In this document: positions 10,985-24,400 of the stretch, in pieces
Numbering within the stretch: the first letter of the stretch is position 1
Layout: each line of letters begins with the position of its first letter
NCBI RefSeq assembly: GCF_018143015.1
Contig: NC_054756.1
Span: forward strand, 17,702,402-17,766,401
Direction: 5' to 3'
Source of the DNA: Lytechinus variegatus
Taxonomy: Eukaryota > Echinodermata > Echinoidea > Temnopleuroida > Toxopneustidae
Length of the DNA stretch: 64,000 bases
Position numbers and translations under genes: made by a program
The notes under the pieces: model-generated
Told to the model about the DNA's origin: nothing
What the model saw: the letters and a program-made list of their open reading frames with translations, nothing else
Databases searched by the model: none

Positions 10985-11285
10985 CGAGAGTCCAAATATC
11001 TCGCTATGTTGACATATAACTTTTTATAAGTCAACTTGGCGAGATAACGTATCGCGCCAGGTCGACATATAACTTTTTATAAGTCAACTTGGCGAGATAA
11101 CGTATCGCGGCCAGGTCGACATATAACTTTTTATAAGTCAACTTGGCGAGATAACGTATCGCGCCATGTCGACATATGACTTTTTATAAGTCGACTTGGC
11201 GAGAAAACGTATCTCACTATGTCGACATAATAAGGTTATTATGTCGACATGGCAAGATAAAGTATCTCGCCCAGTTGTCAAGTCG
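10985..11285. repeat. Tandem array of ~53-54 bp units with internal palindromes
   Basis: About five units. The core reads GTCGACATATAAC, TTTTTATAAGTC, then AACTTGGCGAGATAACGTAT. The first four units are close to identical. The last contains GTCGACATAATAAGG and its mirror TTATTATGTCGAC. Each unit is itself partly self-complementary (GTCGACATATAA against TTATAAGTCGAC). No gene. Confidence 0.8.
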
Positions 11286-12198
11286 ATGGCACTTTAAAGG
11301 ATCCGTAAAATTCTTTTGAGGTAGACAAAATGTGAAATACTCGATCTCAGGGTGTAAGAATCAATAAATACTTAATTAAGCCATATGGGAAAAATTCGTG
11401 AGCAATTTTTGGTTATGGAGTTTTCATTTTATTTCACTATATATATACATATCAATTGCTACAGAATTATATCCATGAAGAAGACATACGTGGGGTTGTG
11501 CCTAAAATTCGGAATATAAGTTGGAAAAAAAAATTTGGGCTGGGACTGTATGCATTATCTCGCAAAGATCTACCTTTTGACTCATCCACATTCATTACGA
11601 GGAGTTTTTAATCGTTATATACACGCACACACCCTCACGCACATACACACCCGTGACTCACTTATTCACACACAAAATACACCTTGCAAACCTTCAGATT
11701 TATTCACTTTTTATTCATTACAAAAATGGGCAAAGCTACGTTACTAGAGCTCACAATTTGACAATTTATCTAAAACACTAAATTTTCAGGCTATCATGAC
11801 TATGTTTCTTATCAAGTATCACATGAAAATATTTTCAAAGGGATTCTTTGGTATATAGATCGATTTCTATGAGAAAAAACTAAGTATAACACAATGTAAT
11901 ATCTCTAAATTTCCTTATCAAACTTTCACATCTAGAAACAGCTGCGTTTGTATCCAACAAAATGATTTTAGTTTAACGTACCAATGTATCATTAATGAAA
12001 ATTGAATGAATGAAATTCATTCACTAGTCGTTTATCAGTTCCAAGACATTTGCTCCGACGACAATTGCTCCGCTAAACTTCCACACAATAATAGATTTAC
12101 CAACTTCATCCCTGGATTTAACGCTATTCCATATCCTAAACCTAACCCTAAACTGATATGAAACCCATTTGCATCCCAGGCATATTCCCACGTATACA

Positions 12199-12356
12199 GG
12201 GAGAGCGTTTCATCAATATTTTCATCCGACAAGTTGTCAGATCTGACATCTTTCCATGATTTTGATTGGCTGAGAGGTACTGTTCCTATGGTAACTGTTG
12301 GATAAAATGGGACTTGTCGGATAAAACGTCCGACAAGTCCTTTCATGAAACGCCCC
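12199..12356. mobile_element. GTTTCAT-type MITE, copy 2
   Basis: Starts GGGAGAGCGTTTCATCAA and ends TTTCATGAAACGCCCC, with the same internal GACAAGTTGTCAGATC and GTCCGACAAGTCC motifs as copy 1. Intact ends. Confidence 0.75.
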
Positions 12357-13881
12357 ACAGGAGTACATTCACGGAGCAATTGTCAGCGAATTCTTCGGAA
12401 TAAACATGATAAATTTGGACCCATTCTAGCCGAATTCGGCCTAATTAGTGGTTTCGGTGGATTCGAATGTTCCCGAATCCTTCCTGAATTTTCTCGCATT
12501 GGCGTATAGGGAGAAGAAATACTCCCAGTCCACCCGCCGAATAGCCTACGTGTATTCGGATGGATTCGCAGCAGCTGATTCGGTGCATAATTTGTAACCC
12601 TAGCTAAAAGGGAGCCAATGATATCCCGCATTCCATCATACTTGACCAAATCACATATATTTATTTAGTCATTATTCGTTGCGCATGTTTTACCTTCAAA
12701 TAATGATTGTATAATTAATTTGGATGATAAAAAGGGAACGAATTGTACAAATACATATCTCTTTTCACAAACCCCACTTAGCTCTCCAATTGGTGGCTAG
12801 GAAAAGGAGAGCAAATTAAATGGCCCATTTTCTGAAGTAAGACCACGGTCTAACTCTGTGCTAAAATAATGGGGAGCCAAAAATTCTATTTAAAAAATCT
12901 AATGTATATTTCTTATGTTTACTATTTTGTTTTCATGATGAAGAAAATACTTCATTTATCATTCCCAGACAATCATGAACAATTTGGATGTCACATGAGT
13001 CAATAATTGGATGTGTACTGTTAAAGATTTTTAACCCGATTGGCTCTCCTTATTTTAACCACCACTTTAAACGAGGGTTTAATTCAAACCCGAGTTCAGA
13101 ATACGGGCCAATCACTCTAACCTGACGATCCCTCTGCCCAGTCTTGGAAGACATGTGAAGAGCAGATTTGCCTGTATATAGAATAAGCTTAACCAAATTA
13201 CAAATATGAATAATCATATTGATGAATTCAAAGACAAAAAGTAAATATAACACTTTCATAGAAATAAAATATCGAAAGACGAATTATCGATAAAAAGAAT
13301 GTAATATAAAATGTGATATCGTGTTCCGTAGTTACTTAATATGGTGTTAAAAATGAATCAGTGCTGAAATAAAGATGAAATCCTTGAATTCGGAATTGAA
13401 TGAAAATTACTCAATAGGGAGGAGACCTAGCAATTATTCCAAGATTATTCGAAAACTATTTAAAAATTATTCATTATTTATAATTAACTATAAATCTATA
13501 AGCTTGGTGCAATATGCAAGTAGGCAAACATCTTTAAAGCACTATAAAAGAACTGCGAATATAATAGGCCCAATTTTTTTAAAAGAATTTCATCATAATC
13601 ATTCGCAAATAAACTTTCTATTTCATCTTTATCACTGATTTTTTTTCCAGAAATGCTTAAAAAATATGAATCATTCCCCACTTTGGCGACAACATGGTCA
13701 GAAATAATATTTTGTCTTCCTTCAATATTTTTACGAAAATATCACAAATTATAACGGTACTTCGATCACCCTAGCTTATAGAACACTTAATGACAGATCG
13801 ACGATTGTCACATTACTGCCTTAGACCGGGCTATTTGTCTATTATTAGTATGGCAATTCTAATACAAAGAACATGTGGTTT

Positions 13882-15478
13882 CTATTCGGGACTTGCATGT
13901 TGGAGAACGTCATAATCATCGTCGCCCAAATTCGGAAGTTTCTTGGCAAAGAGAGCTGGTTCTGAGTTTCTTGATACCTTGTCCACTACGGCATATTCTA
14001 CTTCGGATGGGCGCAAGTCCCTTGGCAATGTCGCAGATGGTTTCCTCTTTTGGTTGTCAACAGGTTTCAAAGTTTCAAGCTTTTCTTTGTTGCTACACTC
14101 TTCCTCCAGAGACGAATACTTTCGCAGTTGCCCTCGAGGAGACATCTGGGACAGAATCGAGGACACAGATATCCTAGGAGTGGTCTTTGAGCACTTCTCT
14201 GTGTCATTTACATTTTCGTAATTTGGATTTTCAACACTCCATTCAGATGAAATTGAAAGGTCCTTGACGGAGCACTTCTTGTTCTTTGCTATTAGGAGTT
14301 TCTTGTGATCTACATATGAATATGAGTGGTCCATGTTGTTCACAACATCTTCAGTCTCGAAGGTGTCATCGTTTGTGAATTCGTATTTCAATTGCATTTC
14401 GCTTTCGTCGCCAATGGTCGCATAATCAGGGTAGAGGACAGAAGGAAACGGGACGCTCTCGATCATACGCCGTCTTCTGGAATCTGGAAGCGTTTTGGAT
14501 TGTTTTCTACCCTCGAAATAAACACTATCATAATCACCATTTCGTCTACTGCCAACCCGAAGCTGTGGTTCTGTACTTAATCGGACAGAGGCTGGTAAGG
14601 TATTCAAATGTTTTTGCTTGTACCCTGGTGCGTCACTGGGAAGACGTGACGTCCGGCTCTTGAAATCTAGATCTGATACTGTTGCATATTCCCCGCTTTC
14701 TAAGCGTCCGCTAATATGACAACTACCTGTCTCAGTGTCAAGTTGATTTGTACCGAGTCCAGTCTGTGAAAGATGAGGGAAAACACTGGCATATTCCCGT
14801 ATAACTGGAGGTCTCAGAGGAGGTCGTTTCTCCATTGCCTGACTCACACCGTGGGATCCTTCTTCAAGCTTTTCGCATTGAATTTCAGTTGCTCCACTAC
14901 CAATCTCGCAGTACGACCCTTGGTGGACTGGCGAATACATTCCCGCATCGTACTCGAAACCGTATTTGAAAGGGCAAAGACCTGTCCCTGATATATATAT
15001 TCCAGACTTGTGCGGCTCGTCGTACAATTCCTGTTCTTGATCATCCCTGGTAGGGTGTCGTATACTGGGTATGGCCAAAGGCACGCCATTACCGACTGAC
15101 TCTTGGCTAGTTTCAAACCCTGATGCATCGCTGTTGGTTGCCAGCTCACTCACATCTCCAACATCCCCACTACTGGTCGTTACGAAGCTACCTTCGTTCT
15201 TGTGGTGTGCGTTGAGCGACGCGTACTCCTCGTCGTGTCGTTTTTGCATCTCCTTGAAGGTCAGTCCCAGATAAGTGGAGAAATCGGTTGGTCTATCCCC
15301 ACCTCCGAAGGAGCTGTCAAATTCACTCTCAGAGACATGAGAAAGTCCACTATAGACGGCTGAGTCCCCGACTGAGTTCATCGGATCTAAGTAGGTGGTG
15401 TCCATGACGACCTCCACTGAGGCGGATAATGCATAAGGAGATGGATCCGCCATGATGGATGCTTTCTTCCTCCGCCGT
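13882..15478 (-). CDS. Receptor exon 7: cytoplasmic tail and stop
   Basis: 1,597 bases from the TTTTTCAG acceptor to the stop at 13882-13884, encoding residues 349-880. The open frame also has an internal ATG (15453, M358), but the basic RRRKKASI preceding it shows the exon is longer. No globular domain is recognised; the sequence is Ser/Thr/acidic-rich and probably disordered. Tyrosines in Y-x-x-hydrophobic contexts: Y434 (EYASL), Y578 (EYASV), Y613 (EYATV), Y665 (DYDSV), Y701 (DYATI), Y769 (NPNYENV), Y844 (VEYAVV, ITIM-like) and Y871 (DYDVL). TLP motifs occur near 642, 678 and 832. Confidence 0.93.
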
Positions 15479-18400
15479 CTGAAAAAGAAATATAAAGAAA
15501 AATCTTGAACTCATAAACAACACTAAAGATTGTAAAGCGGCAGACATGGAGACATTGCAGATTTTGAAATCAATTAAAGCACCTTCAATTTTCACTCTAA
15601 AGTGTTTTAACCAATTAACAATTTACATGAATGGTGTGTACATTCTGGCAGGCATTTTGTATGTCTGTATGTATAATGTTAACAGGACATCGATGAAAAC
15701 AGCTTTACTGATTCAATTGTTTGTTTTTTATTCTGTGTACAAATGTTGATAAATAGATAAAATGGAAAAAATATATGATTACTGGTTACGCCTTTCTCCT
15801 AACGTGATCAACAGCCAATCAAAATCAAGGATTCCATGGAAGCTATCATACTTTGCTTTCCATACATTTTGTTATTCACCTGTACAGTAATGACACGAAG
15901 AGGAGCACGGCAGTACACACTAGAAAGAGGATGGCGCCACCTGCTGCCAGGCCGGCAATAGTTGCTGTATTACAAAGGAAGAAGAAATAACACCATCATA
16001 TTTACACGATTGTAAACTCCCTTTGAAATAATAAAGAAATTCAAACTCGCATTTACGAGATTTAAATGGAACTGACACGTATCAATGACAAATCAAGAAT
16101 TAGGCGAAGGTCAAATTTTTCTTTTGAAAACGAACGAAGGAGAAATGTCTAAATATCTTCTAGGAGTGGCACTGACGACAGGCAAACTTAAATCACACGG
16201 AAGAGAAATGTTCTTTGAGGAATCTACCACATTAATGACTCACAGTATTAGCTCTCGAGTGGGATATTGATTGATGGGTATCGGGGGAGCTTCCCCGTCT
16301 CAGATTGTATATCCCGTCCAGACAACTTTCTCGGGGTACTCAAGGGGCTCGGGGATCCCATTAATGATCGACAAAAGGAAAAACTATCAATAACATAAAA
16401 ACTATAACAAAGGTTTGATAATCAATTGGCATGTTTGCAACCATCGAAATTTTCATTAAATATCTGCAGCATGAAGTCTACGATATCCACAAGCCATAGA
16501 CAAAATATCATTTGACTTTAGAAAAATATTCCTTGGAAGGCATATTATTTTCCGCGACTGGTTACAAAATTAGCGACAAAGATGATCCCGAAAGACAACA
16601 TTGGCATGTCATCAACACTAATGCCGGTCGGTGAATTATTTTGTTTCTCTTGTTAATGATAAAATTGATTTTACATAATATCTGGATTCTGACAGAACAG
16701 CCGAATAAAAAATCAAAATATCAACAATACCTTTCAGAAGGCAATTATAGCACCTTTCGGAGGGAATCCCAAGCGTCCGTCGTCATGGTGACTTTACCCG
16801 CACTGTGAAATACGAGTGCTGGCCGTAACGCTTGCTTGGGGAATTCCTACGGCTCTGATTTTGAAAAGATGCCGAAATACAATTCGGCAGGTATAGCACG
16901 CCTACCTTTTTGCTATTGTTTTTGTCATTATATTCCTGATTTTGGAATATATATATTGTAGCAGTGGGTACAGGGACATCTTTCCCCCATCTTCCTCTAG
17001 GCCATTGTATGCCACAAGCACTCGTTTACCAGATCATGGTTGGAGTAACATTCAAAAGAATTGGAAGTACTGCTAGCATGGCTTGTATGACCGATTATTG
17101 ACAGGTTCCGGGGCGGTAAGTCCAGGGGCTGATGGTTCTCCAAGCATGTGAGTAAGCTTGCTATTTCTGTCGAAATTCCTTCCCATTCTTCCTCTCCCCA
17201 TTCTAAGCTGGCTATGTTTTACATGACCACATTCTCAAACTTATTTGATTTCTTCAAGGTCTTTTCATTTTTTAGTCTACCCATTTTCCTTCTTGTCAAT
17301 GAATTTGGCCCTAGCGATCTTTAATGTTTCCTTCTTAATTTTATCATGCACCTGTTGTGCTCCCTTCAGAATGAAAATACATTTTTTTAAAGCTTAATGT
17401 TAGTACAATTGGTGACATATCAAGCATTGTATGGTTGAGGGGGGGGGGGGGGTTGATCCATTACTTGTCGATTATTCTTTGCAAGCCGAAAAATAAAGGT
17501 GTGCGTGCGGCAGAGGGGGATGGGGGGGGGGGTAAAGAGTTCCCGCTGACAAGTACCTTATTTTCAAACCGAAAAGTTGGAACTTTCATTACTATGGAAA
17601 CACACTTTAGAACTCACATGTTGACACATTCTGCCCGGTAAACTGTACGACCGCAGTTGTTGAGGCCTTGTCTCGACTGAAGGTCGTCGTTGGTGGCGCC
17701 CTCCTATCTGTCTGAAGGATTTTTGCAGTGGTTTTTCGGCTTCTTGTGGATACGGCAGTGGTTTCCTCGGGCGTTGACAGAGCGGTTGTGGTTGGTAACG
17801 CTGTGGCGACCGTCGTTTCAGCAGTTGTCGTGGGAGCTGATATTGGTTGTAACACAGCTATATTGATAATATGGGGGGGGGACGATAAAATGTATTAAAC
17901 CAACTAACGCTAAGGTCTGTCATAAACTTAACTATAATTTCATGACAATATGCCTAACAAATCTTTAACACTCATCAGGAAGAATGTGTGATTTGTAGAT
18001 CGTCAGTCAACTAGAAGGTATAATCCAAAATAGAGGGAGGAATTTGCAATTGTCAGAAAAATGGATCGGTAAATAATCACATATACTTGTAAGCTTTCTT
18101 TATAAAGATGAATTTCAACCCTTAACATACATTATGAGTAATAAAGTCTTCCGTGACTGCTAATGTTTACCCAATACCGAAGCACCCTCAAAACAGCTTT
18201 CAAAGTACCATTCTGACATTTAAGTGTGCTAATTAAGATTGTTGGTCTTTCGTCTAACAATGGCAAGGTAATCTGACTGGAAACATGTCTATAAAAGGGG
18301 TATGAGTAGTTAAGTAATCAATCTTCCTTGACATTCATGGACCGCTCGTGGCATTACAACATCCTCTATTTCCACCCTAAACCTTGACCATGACCCTACA

Positions 18401-21400
18401 GTCTCACGTCTTCTTGCCCCAGAATCTACGCCTACAATAAGAATAATGTCGATAAAAATAGAGTATATTAGATATACCATAAAAATATATAGGTCGAAAA
18501 GCAGACATTTCGCTTTCACACAGCTCGTTTCTCGCTCAGTCAATAGTTTGGAAAAGACTTTCAACCAGTAATCAACCCAGATGAAAAGCCAAGCAGAATA
18601 AGAAAATGGAAACGCTATTTCTGTCATTAATATCGTTTATGCAGTCAACAAAATCGGCGTACTATCGTACCAGTCAGTGATAAGGCGCCCTCTTGAGCCT
18701 GTGGCGCAACCATTGATAAATAATAAAGTATGGACGGGGTAGTGGGGAAGAAATACATCAAAGTAAAACTTGATTTGAAAGTTTTAGTTATACTGGTATT
18801 AGGTTTACGAAGTTGAAAGGGAAAGTGAATAACATTGAACGTTTTTAGATTATAACTCAGTAGGACAACGTTGAAGAGGACGATACACTGAAAATCACAC
18901 TTCCAACATGTACAAATTCTGAGATCATCACACATTTTACTTTAAAGTCCTCTATCATAACACACCCAGTGTTCGAGGTAGCCGATTGGAAAGACGCTGA
19001 TTCGGATGCCATTCCTACATGTGCCTTATTGAGTAACCTTATCATCGCGTTTTGGAAACTGTATAATAATAATTATTGTACACTGATATTGCGCAAATCT
19101 ATATGTGTATACTAATGGACCTATCACATTGTATACTCAACTGCGCATTACAATAATGTTAATATTATTACCCCGGCTATACTGTATTATAGTCTTGCTG
19201 CCTACAGACGTTCTGGCATTCGAGGGATTTCTTACTGGCTACCCACTCACCTCACCAGGGTTTAGTGCCGCATATTATGGGTAAATTTCTTGCGAAGGTA
19301 AACACACCTGGGGGGTGTTTCACAAAGATTTAAGTATGACTTAGAGTCGCACTTAAATGCCGAGTTGCGTACGGTATGAAAGGCTTGACCGCATTGGTCA
19401 GATCGTGCCATGAGGACGCGCACTACCGCGTATCTATCAATAAGATCGCGCGTTGCATATCATGTACGCGTCGGCATTTAAGTGTGACTTAAGTCATACT
19501 TAAATCTTTGTGAAACACCCCCCAGGGCTGGGAATCGAACCCACGTACGCCCCCAAGATTGAATGACGAGAGTCATAATCACTAGCCTACGACGCCCTTA
19601 CATAATAATTTTATCCGAGACCTTCAAAATGAACTATTTTTTTTCTCGTTGTATGGAACAGGTCAATGTTGGACAATTTTGTGTCGTGTCGTTTCATCCA
19701 GGAACTTCGAAGGGTGTACAAGACAAGATTTTTCACATGTATACAGATCTATATGTTTCTTGAGAGATTTACAAAATTAATCGCGAATGAAGCACATATA
19801 CCTCTTTGACTGTTTGACTTATAAACCAACGAACATTTCATATACAGAGTTAAGTCCCCATCTGCACTTTCAAAAAGAATCGTTTTGTATCTATCACAGA
19901 AAGTCTTCGGGTGACTTTCTTTGTCTATTATAGTGATGACACTCTGATCCTACATCCGAGAGTTCTAAGAATAACATTTTGACCTGACCTTGAAGATGAA
20001 AATGGCGGGAAATTCCGCTCGTGCTCTTCTGCTTCCCTCTACAAACACCGAACTACTTGAGGTGTTAGGGCTTTTCTATTTGGAATTGTCAGTCAGGTGA
20101 ATCTGGATGGTTTTATAAAGCGCTGTCATAATTTCCCCATGTGGACCGCCCTGCTGAGCATGCATGTCGGGTGATCTTCTTCAATAGCGGAAACCGATAT
20201 TTACCTGAATCAGAAAAGATTTGGGACGGCACCATCCATGTGCTTACAGGGATTGTTGAAGAAGGGGGTAATTGGATAGGACATTTCATTTGGCATATTT
20301 CCCTTCCCTTTTGTATCAACCATGCCTACGATATACCTGGAGTCATTAAAAGAATTATAATTATAGTTATGAATATCGTCATATGGTTCTTTTAATGTCT
20401 TTATTCCTGTCCCCTCTTTCTCTCCTTTCAAAAGGTTGCCAAGCGGAAGTGAAATTATTGCTCACGACCTGGGGTTCCCTGTTGAAAGAATCGCAGCGAT
20501 ACGTACCCAACCCCGAAAATCAAATGCAACTATTCAACCAATCAGGAACAAACATTTCGGACTTTTGTAGTTCGTGAAAACGTATCTCTAAAGGGGAAAT
20601 GGCCCCTGGTGCTTGAAATGGCGACCGTTTGTATCGATCATCGCATATTTTGGGAAGTATAACGTCATGAGACAGTTTCAATGTTCCCTAAAAACAGGTG
20701 TCACCTTGAACATAGTGTGGTACGGTATGTCACTGACACAGCTCCCGTAGGACTAGCGTGCCAAAATTGATTTTTTGGTTGTTTTGGCTTCAATAGGGTC
20801 CCCTTAGACCAAAAACGATGGGGGTCAAATTTTCAGACCCCTCCTTCCCTTTGTGGGGGGTCCTTTTTGGCGCCATATTGGCCTGTACAAAGCCCAATAG
20901 GATAATCCATTGTTTTCAACCTTATTTCTCACTTTTCTTTGCCAATTATATTTTAAAGTTGTCTGAGGTGTATGAGAATGAATATTTGATGATGTTGTGA
21001 TGTCAATGTTTTTTAACTTTTACCATACGGGGGCGGACTTTACGAAAAATGCCCCAAAATTGTAAAATATTGCCCCCAAAATATTATTTTTCCCTTTTTT
21101 GGCACTAAAATTAGGACAAATGGATTACAAAATGAAATGAATATGTCTTGTTATACAATCCAACAACAGAGGAATATATCACATGTAATGTGTATCATTA
21201 TTTTTGGTCAATTGATGTAAAAATCATCCCCATTTCAGGATTTAAGGCAGTGAAAACCTTACTACAACACTAGAGGGCGCCATAACTTATGATAAGCACT
21301 TCCCTAAAAAATCAAATTCTAGGTACTGTAAGTTTATCAATAAATTTGAAAGCTGACACATTTCAAGAGCAATTATTTCCAATGCCGATTCATAGTATGG

Positions 21401-24400
21401 GCATCTAATTTGTTTGTTTGGGGGGGGGCAAAATGGCTGCCTTGGGCTAAAATAAAAAAATCCTGGATTTTTTTTTTTACTTAAGTGACCTTAATTTGGT
21501 TTCTATTCAAAGATTTTTAAGGGTAAAGAAGTATATCGGGAAAAGTTACAAGGACCCAGAAATCCAAGATGGCTTCCAAAAATGGAGTTTAAAATGGCTG
21601 TTGATACTTTAAATGGACATAGCACATTTTATATCAACCTGAGATAGATGGAATTGGTGTCTAGACCATGGTTTCAACGATCATAATTGGGACAAGAATA
21701 CCGTTTCCTTTCTTTATTTATTCAACTTTTGGAGGCCATCTTGGACTCAACATACCGGGACAGTCGGTGGTCCGGTATGTTAAAAAATCCAAGATGGCTT
21801 CAAAAAATGGAGTTTGAAATTGCTGTTGCTGCTTGAAAAACCGATATAGTTTATTCAATATCCGGGAATATGAATGTGTGTGACTACCATGGAAAAGTGA
21901 GTCTAATAATACATTAGAATAAGTTACAAGGAGAGTCGTTGGTCGAGTATGTTAAACAATAGAGTATAAAATAGCCACTGTTATTTACAAGTGGACATGT
22001 AATATCCATCAAGAATATGGTTTCATGTTTAAACCATGATTTTTAAAGTCAGAAAATTAGTTACAACCGTTCGAGTGTTGTGGCCCAGTGGATTGGTCTT
22101 TTGACTTTGAAAGGGTCGTGGGTTCGAATCCCAGCCATGGCATAGTTTCATTCTGCCAGAAATTTATCAACATTGTGATGCACTCAACCCAGGTGAGGTA
22201 AATGGGTACCCGGTAGAAATTCCCTGAATGCGCGAAGGAATTCCTTGAATGCTAAAGCGCCTAGGCAGCCCATCTAAGGCAGGGGTAATAATAATGGCAA
22301 GGCCCGCTGGGAGAACAGTTTTTAGAACTGAAGTGGCTTCCCTAGGTAAATATACCTATATTATTAATATTACCATATCATAACAAGGACAGTCATTGGT
22401 CTATGTCGGAAAATCCAAGATGTCGTGAAGAAATCTGTGAATGCTGTTACTTAAAAATGGACATCGTTCATTTAAAATTCACCAAGGACATATGATTTTG
22501 GTGTCCACTCAATGGTTTCATGATTATAATAATACTTTCGATTAGTTACAAAGATATGCACTTGTCCATTTTGCCTGAAAATCCAAGAAAGTTTTCAAAA
22601 TGGCATCTAAAATGATTCCTTATAATCATTAATAATGGTCAGAGTTTATACAATATTAATATTTGAGGAATAATTTGGATGTCTTCATGGTGGTATAAAG
22701 GGTTAGATAATACATTCAACAAATAACAAGCATATTTAGTTTTCCATTTTGTCTAAAATCCATGGTAGATTAAAAAAAATCATCAAGTGGGTGCTATTAC
22801 AAACTCATGAATCAATATAACTTATCCCATACATATAAGTGTAGGCACCAAAATATTTCTCACAGGTTGGTATTGTTTGAATAATGTCTCCACTTTTAAG
22901 TAACAGTAGTTATTTTGGAACCCATTTTTTTAAAGCCCACTTGGATTTTAAGGCAAAATGGATAACTGCATAGTCATTGTAGCCAGTCCTTAATATGTAT
23001 TTTTAATTTCAACTCTTGAAATACTAGTGTAGACACCAAAATAATATCCCCAGGTGTATGTTTAATGTTCTATATCCACTTTAAAGTAATAGCAGTCATT
23101 TAAGCAATCTTGGATTTTTGATAAACTTGACATCCGACTGTTCTTTCAACTTGAAACAATACTTGATCCTTTAAACTCTAGTGTAGACACCAAAATCAAA
23201 TCCACAATGTGCATTTCTAATGAACTATGTCTACTTTTAAGAACCACAGTCAATTTAGACCCTGCATTTTGGAGGCCATATCGCATTTTTTGACATAGCT
23301 TACCACTGACAGCCCTTATTTACTTATCCAAATGTCTTATTTGACCCTTGAAACCATTGGTTTAGACACCAAACTGGGGGCCGTTTCATAAAGCTGTTCG
23401 TAAGTTAAGAGTGACTTTAAGAACGACTGGTGATCCTTTCTTACGCGCTAAACCATCCCCTATGGTGTATATCATTTACCAAAAGAAAGAATCACCAGTC
23501 GTTCTTAAAGTTTGAAGCCATCATGGATTTTTGGACCCACCAGACCACTCACTGTCCTTGTAACTTTTTTCCAATTCACTACTTCACCCTTAAAATCATT
23601 GAATCAAAACCAAATTGCGGATTTTTAGCACACGGCAGGCTTTTTTGATGCCATCTTATATTTTCCAGGTATCCTGGGGTCCTAATATTCACTGACTCTA
23701 CCCTGTGTCAACAAATTATTTTAACTCCTAGACCATGGAGTATGAAACTAATTAGGATTCTAGGGTGGATAATGAGTGAGTCGTATTCATTAATTTTAAG
23801 TGAATGGTGGCCATCTTGGATACTATCTTGAAAATAACCACTTTCCCTGATGCAGATTTTGGTAGATTTTTAGTATATTATTCCTGAGGTCAATTAGTAC
23901 TAACAACTGTTGAAAAACAATGTAAGTTCGGAAGTTCTCTAAACATCACATGTTATTTCAATAATGAATATGTGCATATGTGCGTGTGTGTGTTTGTGTG
24001 GGGGGCTAAAATTATATTTTATGTGTTTTTTTCTGTCTATCAGTAATTGGAAATTAGCCGAGAAGTACATAATTGACAATTCGAATAGAAGTCCTTTAAT
24101 CGTAAATTGTACTCTAGAACGAGTGGCCGAATGGTGAAAGTTGTATGCCAGTCAGTTGGGGGGGGGGAGTAGGGGATATGGTTGGTAGGATGCTCGTCCA
24201 ACTTGAAGCCTTCAGATATAGGCATTTTAGCTGTCTAGGGATGATAAAATACCATAAAATAATTCATTGTTTAACCGGGCGCAAAATTACTAATACTCCT
24301 GATTTTAGTGGGTCTCGATATAGGTGACCCCCCCCTCAGGCAGTGGGTGAGGGTGGGGAAAATTGGAACCCTATCATTTCGTGGTAGATTGGACCCAAGT

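Larger units (their letters stand above)
9599..13881. other. Intergenic region between TMEM14 and the receptor 3' end
   Basis: No convincing exon. It contains the TMEM14 5' flank, an adjacent duplicate of a 25-base AT-rich unit at about 10097-10146, a hairpin element (10363-10693), degenerate ATGACTAGCGACC repeats (about 10785-10950), a 53-54 bp tandem array (10985-11285), a CA-rich stretch near 11620, MITE copy 2, and AT-rich receptor 3' flank. Confidence 0.55.

Noticed and set aside
13882..15453. Single-exon cytoplasmic protein starting at ATG 15453
   Set aside because: The frame stays open upstream of this ATG into RRRKK and a perfect acceptor, and joins in phase to a transmembrane exon, so it is the tail of the receptor.
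20818..21000. 60-codon open frame identical to one at 24774-24956 on the other strand, suggesting a conserved small protein
   Set aside because: Identity follows from the 548-bp inverted arms. No splice, homology or codon evidence for translation.
22075..22150. tRNA gene suggested by a good B box
   Set aside because: No proper cloverleaf or acceptor stem, and a ~300-base body shared with other copies shows it is a SINE head.
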